DNA from: Reticulitermes speratus
Taxonomy: Eukaryota; Arthropoda; Insecta; Blattodea; Rhinotermitidae
Direction of reading: 5' to 3'
Length of the DNA: 64,000 bases
Assembly (NCBI GenBank): GCA_021186555.1
Contig: JAJKFL010000042.1
Span: forward strand, 23,311,521-23,375,520
Under the pieces are notes generated by a model. That model did not search any database. It was not told the DNA's origin and was given only the letters and a program-made list of their open reading frames with translations. This document shows, piece by piece, positions 57,491 through 64,000 of this stretch. The translations under genes were made by a program, and so were the position numbers. Numbering within the stretch: position 1 is the first letter of the stretch; every line of letters begins with the position of its first letter.

Positions 57491-58113
57491 TGGAAAAAAT
57501 ATTTCCAGCACTGGCATTCTAATAACTACTTTAAAATATTACCATATTTAACAAATTTTCTGTTCAAGAGTCTTACCAAATGTCTGCATAATAATCTTTT
57601 TTTAGAAATCTGAACAGTCTCTCCCATGTACACCATATAACGTGTTTGAATTTATATGAATTTTATTCTTTGCAGAGATCCAGCAAACTTTAACACGAAG
57701 CGAAACAAATTATTGAAAAGTAACGAATATTGGTAAGGAAAAGAGAGATAAAGTGAAGTAAGCTAGGTAAGAGAGCATGGATAACAAGTATGTCTTTCAA
57801 AATGTTGTTCAGCCTTCAGGGAAATGGAAGTGGCAACGTTGCTATTGCTGTTGTGTTGCACCTAAATTTTAACCCACGTGATATGACGATGACTAGGAGG
57901 AAGAACTTAAAGCGGCAGTTTGTGCTTCATATTCACATTGATATTGTTAGATAAACTCGAGGGAAGCAAAGAGCGGGATGTTTTCCAACACGGTAACTCC
58001 TGAAAGAAAGGCCAGCGTCGTATCTGCAGAACACTACGTGTCCTACGTGTGTAACATAAAGACCCAAAATACTTTATAGTAATGCAAATTATAATTTATA
58101 TATATTTTAGAAA
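57491..58113. other. Unassigned AT-rich DNA
   Basis: No feature recognised. Confidence 0.5.
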
Positions 58114-58365
58114 TTTTTTCATGACACGACAGCCCTTAGTGGGCCAGAGCCTCCTAATTGTCGAGGCTTCACAATCACATTCAGTTAGACACACTACAAT
58201 CGGTAAGAATCCTCTGGACGAGTGATCTGCCCGTCGTAGAGACGTCTACCTACAAAACACAACATTCATAAGAGACAGATATCCATACCCCCTGCGGGAT
58301 TCGAACCCACAATCCCAGCAAGCGAACTGCCGCAGATCCACGCCTTAAACCGCGCGGCAGCGTGT
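58114..58365 (-). mobile_element. SINE family A (tRNA-derived), minus strand
   Basis: Full-length by comparison with 28.8 kb: plus-strand blocks CGACAGCCCTTAGTGGGCCA, GAGGCTTCACAATCACATTC, CCTCTGGACGAGTGATCTGC and GCGGGATTCGAACCCAC (B box in reverse, 58294-58310), then the A-box region CGCCTTAAACCGCGCGGCAG. The minus-strand tail is A-rich (ATGAAAAAATTTC). Confidence 0.9.
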
Positions 58366-60214
58366 CACCTATAAATATAGTTACCATCAAAGCAATGCTA
58401 AGTGTAACCGTATAAGGCAGCGTCACGAGCTAATTTTTAGCTCTACTGTGAAGTATTCAAGTAAGATTCTTTTAGTTTTCTTAATCTTCCAAGGCCAACT
58501 TTGATATTGGCTTAAGTATGCCACGACTACTTCCTACTAAATCCTTCTTAATCCACCTTTGATAATCATCTTACAACTTTTATACAGTTGTTTAAATGTC
58601 GTTAAATAAACTAATACAAATATGCTCTACTTAAATAAATATAATATGCCCATGCCCAGACGTCGACACACAATAATGTCAACATTAAGTTTTACATAAC
58701 TCAGTTAACAATTAAACATATCCAAATTCCGACATGACCAGATTAATGAGATTCACTAGCTATATCTCAACAAGGCGGACATTGCATAAAGGCCTGCATG
58801 ACGTTCTGTAATCCGAATGCCTCGATATCCTCTCTATTGTGAAGGTATTTGCATAATAATTGGGACATTCTCCACAATTGAACGTTTGCTGAAGAACGCT
58901 TTGTGGTGTGATTGTTCTCTGAATGTGCCCATTACACGTCACTAATTGACACCCTTCGGTTAATGGAGCATATGTCGTTGAACACTTTTGTTACAGCACA
59001 TTTTAAGTCAACGGAAATTTTGTGAAATTTTACATTTCATTAATGAAGCGTTTGCCCGTATCATTTATGTTACAACGGAAGGTCGAACATACGCATTATA
59101 AGGTGGTAGAAGTTACTGCGAACATGCCTTCATTCAACGCAATAAACCTAACTTATGGACAAATTAAGAGAAAAGACTTTTAGACCGAAAGCCACCTAAA
59201 AACAAAAGAAATCCGAAAAATAATATTATTACTGAACTGAAGCTTTATATAGCCACAACTAAAGATACGAGTATTTTACGACAAAATCAAAATTAATAAA
59301 AAGAAGTAAAATTGTGTGTAATAAATAATTTGGTAATGTCTTAAAACCGCCAGAAAACAGTAGCAAATTTCAATAGAATTCATGGTTACACTTGGAGAAT
59401 ATCATTAATGAAAACGTTTATTATTCATATCAAAGACATTGATATCCTCGTCTACTTTCACAATCATTACAAACAAAACAATAATTTCTTCATATGATTT
59501 TATGTTTCTGAACTATATTTGCTTATACTGACGAAGTTACACTGCACGTTCTTGAAAAGAGTATTTGCAAAAGTACTTTTACGTAGAGAGTTTAATGAGT
59601 CAAGAAAGCTAACAAACTCTAAACACAGTAAAAGGAGCAATTATAAGTTATGCGGATGGAAATTTAAGGAATTCAGACTGGCAACCGGCCGAGCAGGCTT
59701 GTAATTTCATCTCAGACAAAATAAAAATTTGGGCCAAGTACCCGCTACTGCAAGATAAAATTTTTGTACTTTACTTGAGCTGCTTAAGGTAAATGCTGCA
59801 ACAAGAGGAGTAAGTTTCGAGAAGGTATAACAACTCTTTCAACATATTTTCCATAACAATTATCCAACTCGGCAATTCAGCTCAGAATAATCTAGGCAGC
59901 TGTAATGTAAAACCTTCTGAACTTAGGCCTGTGTATTACCGTCAAATTACTTCATCAGGAAGAATGAACACTTTTTTATAAATAATAATATTATATATAA
60001 TGCTCGAAATAATTACAGCGCCTCATCGTTTTACATGCATGTAACTTCTTTACGGTGATGTTACCAAAAGAACAAATAAATAATTGCAATATTTATAGAG
60101 TGCTTTTATGAAAAAATTGTATTAGTACAGATCACTAAGTGCATTTTTTTCAGTGTAACCTCTCAAACATTTGCACCATTATTAGTTACAAATCTGCGAA
60201 CTTAAAAGGTGAAA
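58366..60214. other. Unassigned AT-rich DNA
   Basis: No gene, RNA or repeat recognised in about 1.85 kb. Confidence 0.5.
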
Positions 60215-60490
60215 GGTAAAGTTTTCCTTCTCCACGCCACTAAGGCATACATTGGGAGTAGATTATAGCTGCACTCATCCGTAACCTCAGAGACAGATGG
60301 AAGTGAGTGGTTAACTTCACGCCCCCGCCGTTATACTCCGGGAATGAACACCGGTACCTATTAAACAGAAGACTGTATGGGCCCCAGAGCTATTCTGGAC
60401 GTTTTGGAGAACAGAAAAATCTCTTACCCTACCAGAATTCGAGCACTAAAACCTCCAGCCCGTAGCCCAGTCGCTATACCGACTACGATA
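60215..60490 (-). mobile_element. SINE family V (tRNA-derived), minus strand
   Basis: Minus strand: TAGTCGGTATAGCGACTGGG (A-box-like), GTGCTCGAATTCTGG (decayed B box), then TCTGGGGCCCATACAGTC, TAATAGGTACCGG and GGATGAGTGCAGCTATAATC, matching the 20.0 kb copy in order. The plus-strand 68-codon frame at 60377-60583 is incidental. Confidence 0.78.
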
Positions 60491-61639
60491 CTCTGCCTCA
60501 TCTGCAGACTAATAAAAATACTATCACGTTCTTCTGGAAAGCGACATCATTTAGCCTCTTACTCAGTTACCCAGATATCATAATATGCATATTCATGGGC
60601 GTAAAGACCACAAATCCATATGAAAATGTTTTGTAAAGCACTTACATATACTTGTTTGAGATCTAGGCCAACTCCATAAAATCCGTCTATATGTTGACAT
60701 GTCATCAGGGAATCTGACTGTATCATCTGACTTTATGTCTTTATCACAGAAGGAAAGCGGCATAATGTTCTACTACTAGGAGGCGCTGGGCGGAATAAGA
60801 AGCCAAGCGAGTGTAGTCAGGAAGTATCTAACTTCTCGCTTTAACTACGTCATTTCAGGAGCATTTACAGAGCAACGTCCATGTGAAAACAGCTGTAAAA
60901 TGGAGGCTTCATGCGGCGTCAATTAGCTACAAAGTGTGCACACAGTGACCGCAGGGCAAAACGTATCTCCTCGTACAGACTGTAATTAACGTTCTCAGTT
61001 TGCGCCACTCTTTAATTAAAAATAAGCAATGGCCCTATGACACCTTTCCTAATAACACACATCAACAGTTTTTTATTTTATTCCGTTTCTTTCCTCTGTT
61101 ATAGAAAAAATACAACAGAGCATAATTTATAATTTAAATTAAAATGCAATTATTTGTTATACGCCATAATAATATGATAAAACAACATATTCTGTAGGCC
61201 AGATGGGCGAATGTATAAATGAATAGATGGGTGACAGCATGGTTTAATAAGTAGATGGATGATTCAGTGAGTAGAAATTTCTACAGTACCAGTTGTTCAC
61301 ATTGCGCTGCTTGTCATTTAACATAGCTTAGTCTCCCAGTGTCATGTCGCTCGGAATATTACGATGGATGGGTATGGACTGGTTTAACGAGAAAAATATA
61401 TACTACCTAATAGAATTTGCATTAAAAATTCAAAATTATTTTCGGATTAACAGAATTAGAAGTGATGAATCTCAAAAGTATGTAAATTATTTTATGTTAT
61501 CAAGGCGGTGAATTTTAGGATCACTGTCTCCTAAGATGTGAAGCCTTAAAGTACCAAAGCACACGGTGGCACGGTTTAGAACATCTGTACTGTTAAGTAG
61601 TGAAAAAGGCAAAGAAAATGTTTCCCTGTTCAGGCTATG
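60491..61639. other. Unassigned AT-rich DNA
   Basis: A weak (GATG)-rich stretch at about 61200-61270 (ATGAATAGATGGGTGA, AGTAGATGGATGATT). Nothing else recognised. Confidence 0.5.
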
Positions 61640-61873
61640 AATTCATAGGGGGAGTGGAAGTATATCTCATACATTCTTAACCTCGGGACTAGAAATGGTG
61701 TTGAGGTGAACGCATCGGCCGCTTTACCTCCGGCTAAAGTGCCCCCAGTAACCATTGAATATTAACTGGATTGACCCTAGTACCCATCTCATCGCTTAGA
61801 AGTCTGGACAAATCTCTTTCCCATACAGGAATTCGCAAGACGATTCCTAGGAAGGCCAGCCTATAGTCTAGTC
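61640..61873 (-). mobile_element. SINE family V, minus strand, abutted by a hAT-like element
   Basis: Blocks GGGGGAGTGGAAGTATATCT, GGTGAACGCATCGGCCGCTT, ATCGCTTAGAAGTCTGGACA and CCATACAGGAATTCGCAAGA, then CCAGCCTATAGTCTAGTC, follow the 60.2 kb copy in the same order and orientation. The tRNA-like head ends exactly where the hAT-like terminus CAGTGG begins. Confidence 0.65.
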
Positions 61874-62394
61874 CAGTGGTATTCAACCTGGGGTACGCGT
61901 ACCCCCGCGGGTATGCGAAGACATCTTAGGGGGTACGTAAAATTAAAAAAAATAAATATATTATTTCATGATAAACACTGAATAATCAGAGCCAGATTTT
62001 GGGTTAGCCACAAGAGACCCGGACGTAAGGACATGCGATTTGGGAGCGCCATTTTTTTTTTGCTTTCTCTTTCTTTTATGCGATTCTTATCTGGGCGGCT
62101 AGTTTCATTTTATTCCACATAGTGCATATAATTTTGCTTTCCTAAAATACCTTTGTTCCTTTACTAATTTTTATATGATAGGCAATAGTATATTTGTTAT
62201 TTAATAGCTTGATTCTCCTTTTTCATTTGAAACATTATTTAATACATTATTTTGGATGTAATTGATTTAACTTATTTTAGATGTAGATTATAGACTATGT
62301 ACAACTTGAATTATGCACCAACAACTTTGGGGGTACAAAGTTGAAGAGAAATTATATGTGGGGGTACGCGAACAAAAAAGGTTGAATAGCACTG
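61874..62394. mobile_element. hAT-like non-autonomous element, copy 1
   Basis: Starts CAGTGGTATTCAACCTGGGG and ends AGGTTGAATAGCACTG, imperfect terminal inverted repeats of about 16 bp. Sub-terminal TACGCGTACCCCC and GGGGGTACGCG extend the symmetry. CAGTGGT-type ends with such interiors are typical of hAT elements. The interior is AT-rich and encodes nothing. No transposase. Confidence 0.82.
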
Positions 62395-62395
62395 A

Positions 62396-62888
62396 CAGTG
62401 GTATTTAACCTGGGGTACGCGTACCCCCCCGGGGGTACGCGAAGACATCTTAGGGGATAAGTAAAATAAAAAATAAACATATTTCATGTAAACACTGAAT
62501 AATCAGGGCCAGATTTAGGGTTAGCCACAAGAGACCCGGACGTAAGGACATGCGATTTGGGAGCGCCATTTTTTCTCTCTCTCTTCTTTATGCGATTCTT
62601 ATCTAGGCGGCTAGTTTCATTTTATTCCACATAGTGCATATAATTTTGCTTTGCTAAATACCTTTTTCCTTTATTAATTTTTATATGATAGACAATAATA
62701 TATTTGTTATTTAATAGCTTGATTCTCCTTTTTTTCATTTAAAACTTATTATTTTTTACATTATTTTGGATGTAATTTATTTAACTTATTTTAGATGTAG
62801 ATTATAGACTATGTATAACTTGAATTATGCACCAACAACTTTGGGGGTAAAAAGTTGAAAAAAAATTATATGTGGGGGTATACCACTG
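62396..62888. mobile_element. hAT-like non-autonomous element, copy 2 (tandem)
   Basis: Begins one base after copy 1 ends (CAGTGGTATTTAACCTGGGG) and repeats its interior almost word for word (CAGGGCCAGATTTAGGGTTA, GACCCGGACGTAAGGACATG, GGCGGCTAGTTTCATTTTAT). The right end, GGGGGTATACCACTG, lacks about 20 bp present in copy 1. Same orientation, head-to-tail. Confidence 0.85.
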
Positions 62889-64000
62889 CTATAGCACCAT
62901 CCTCTGGGAGCTAATAGAGCAAGGTGGAGGTTTCTAATTTACTTTGTCCATATTTCTCTTTTACTTCATGGAAATTTTTACGCACTTTCCTAAATTATGA
63001 AGAGCAACAACAGGGAAAGAAGAAGTGAAGTTCTTGAGGATAGCTAACAGATACACAAACACATACACAGAGGCAGAACGTGAATTTTAATTTACGACAT
63101 TTAAGACAGGTCCAATTCTCGCATCCTACACACATACCTTCAACAAAATCCATCCTATCTAAGAAGCCAGCTATATGTGCAGAAGAATATCTACTTAGCC
63201 GTTTGAAAACTGACATCCATTCTAATTTTGTACTAAAATTAATTTCCTATATCAAAAACAAAATAATCTGTGTCCGTTAAAGAGACCATTCAGTTAATTT
63301 TAAGGAAAGACTGGATGTTTTTCCTGAGAATAACATAAACCCAAAAATATATTTTGCGAGTAAAAGGCAATTTCTGAACCGTTATAACAAGTAGTACATA
63401 TTCTCACCACTGGAATTTAAACGGTTAAAATCATTACTTAAATTCCCTCATAAAAACTTAGCTTGCAAGTGACCAAAATGAACATGCCGTCATGGCACTG
63501 AGCTCCTGCTACAACACAAGACGTCTTAGTGCTTTAAGTGCTAATGCATGCTATAGCCTACAGTCATTAACTCTAAAATATAGATACAAGATATATCTTA
63601 AAGCCATCTAATAATATATAATAATAGAAATTTTGTAATTTGTTGATGGATTTTTTATGCTATTCGCTCTCAGACGACTCAATTACGACCATCTCTGTCT
63701 CAGAGGCTACAATTTATGGTCCGATGATTTCGAAATTTATATTCTGGAAATCCTGATGACTTTTGACAAGGCCTCTTCTGCTAGTTCATATCAAGACGAT
63801 AACAGAAACGTTAACTAATAAAATAGGTTTGTAGAGTACTGATATATGTGCCAGTAATTATTGTATTTACACAGCAAGCCATTTAAATAATAATATTTTT
63901 TAAAACAGTCTCTTAATGTCCTGCTTCATGACGCACTCAGTTTCGTTTAGAAGCAAGGCCAAACTTGTAGTGTGCTTTCCAGTAAATGAACAGAACAGGT
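62889..64000. other. Unassigned AT-rich DNA
   Basis: Short frames on both strands near 62995-63280 carry no domain. No element recognised to the window end. Confidence 0.5.

Noticed and set aside
60697..60712. Minus-strand CCCTGATGACATGTC as a hammerhead start
   Set aside because: No GAAA box follows within a reasonable distance.

Overview
This window looks like an intergenic or intronic stretch of a large, AT-rich animal genome, most plausibly an insect. The mix of tRNA-derived SINEs, RTE-like LINE ends and Penelope-like debris recalls blattodean genomes (cockroaches, termites), but that is an impression from memory and is not proven by the sequence. I see no intact host protein-coding gene, no rRNA and no functional tRNA. 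There is also no prokaryotic or organellar signature. Nearly all open frames are 60-140 codons, overlap on both strands and show no recognisable domain. The frames that do mean something are fragments of retrotransposon ORFs.

What the window does hold is layered mobile DNA. (1) One LINE of 3.27 kb (30368-33635) has a 5' leader, endonuclease and reverse transcriptase regions, and a 13-bp target-site duplication. It is structurally full length but dead: frameshifts, stops, and YADG in place of the catalytic YADD. (2) Three 3' fragments come from a second LINE family (40.6, 47.0 and 57.0 kb). (3) At least five SINE families have tRNA-like heads: A at 1.7, 14.4, 28.8, 29.5 and 58.1 kb; B at 36.1 and 50.4; C at 48.4; D at 42.5; V at 6.0, 20.0, 46.6, 60.2 and 61.6. 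(4) A pogo/Tigger-like non-autonomous DNA transposon lies at 24.05-25.05 kb, and two tandem hAT-like elements at 61.87-62.89 kb. (5) There are several micro- and minisatellites and two diverged ~125-bp-scale tandem arrays (43.8 and 55.6 kb).

The most interesting layer is a dispersed set of short, non-coding, inverted-repeat elements carrying hammerhead ribozyme cores (CUGANGA - stem II - GAAAC - very short stem III - GUA). I place them with Penelope-like elements (PLEs), a retroelement class known to carry minimal hammerheads in its terminal repeats. Intact or near-intact cores are at 5.1, 12.7, 22.8, 24.8, 34.3, 44.7, 45.1 and 54.7 kb, and degenerate ones at 28.4, 29.2, 46.9 and 47.5 kb. Three elements (24348-24848, 44616-45249, 54567-54751) have exact 12-bp target-site duplications. 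Several share a homologous tail of about 33 nt (CACTGTT...ACCGTGCAY...) on one flank only, which recalls the one-sided tail of Penelope. The 44.6-45.2 kb copy is almost pristine: two ~248-bp arms at about 99% identity, each with a complete hammerhead, separated by 104 bp.

The layers are nested. One PLE sits inside the Tigger-like element, a SINE A sits between PLE arms at 28.8 kb, a SINE B has split a minisatellite at 36 kb, and a hAT-like element abuts a SINE V at 61.87 kb. Nothing here forms an operon or pathway. The relationships are those of insertion history.
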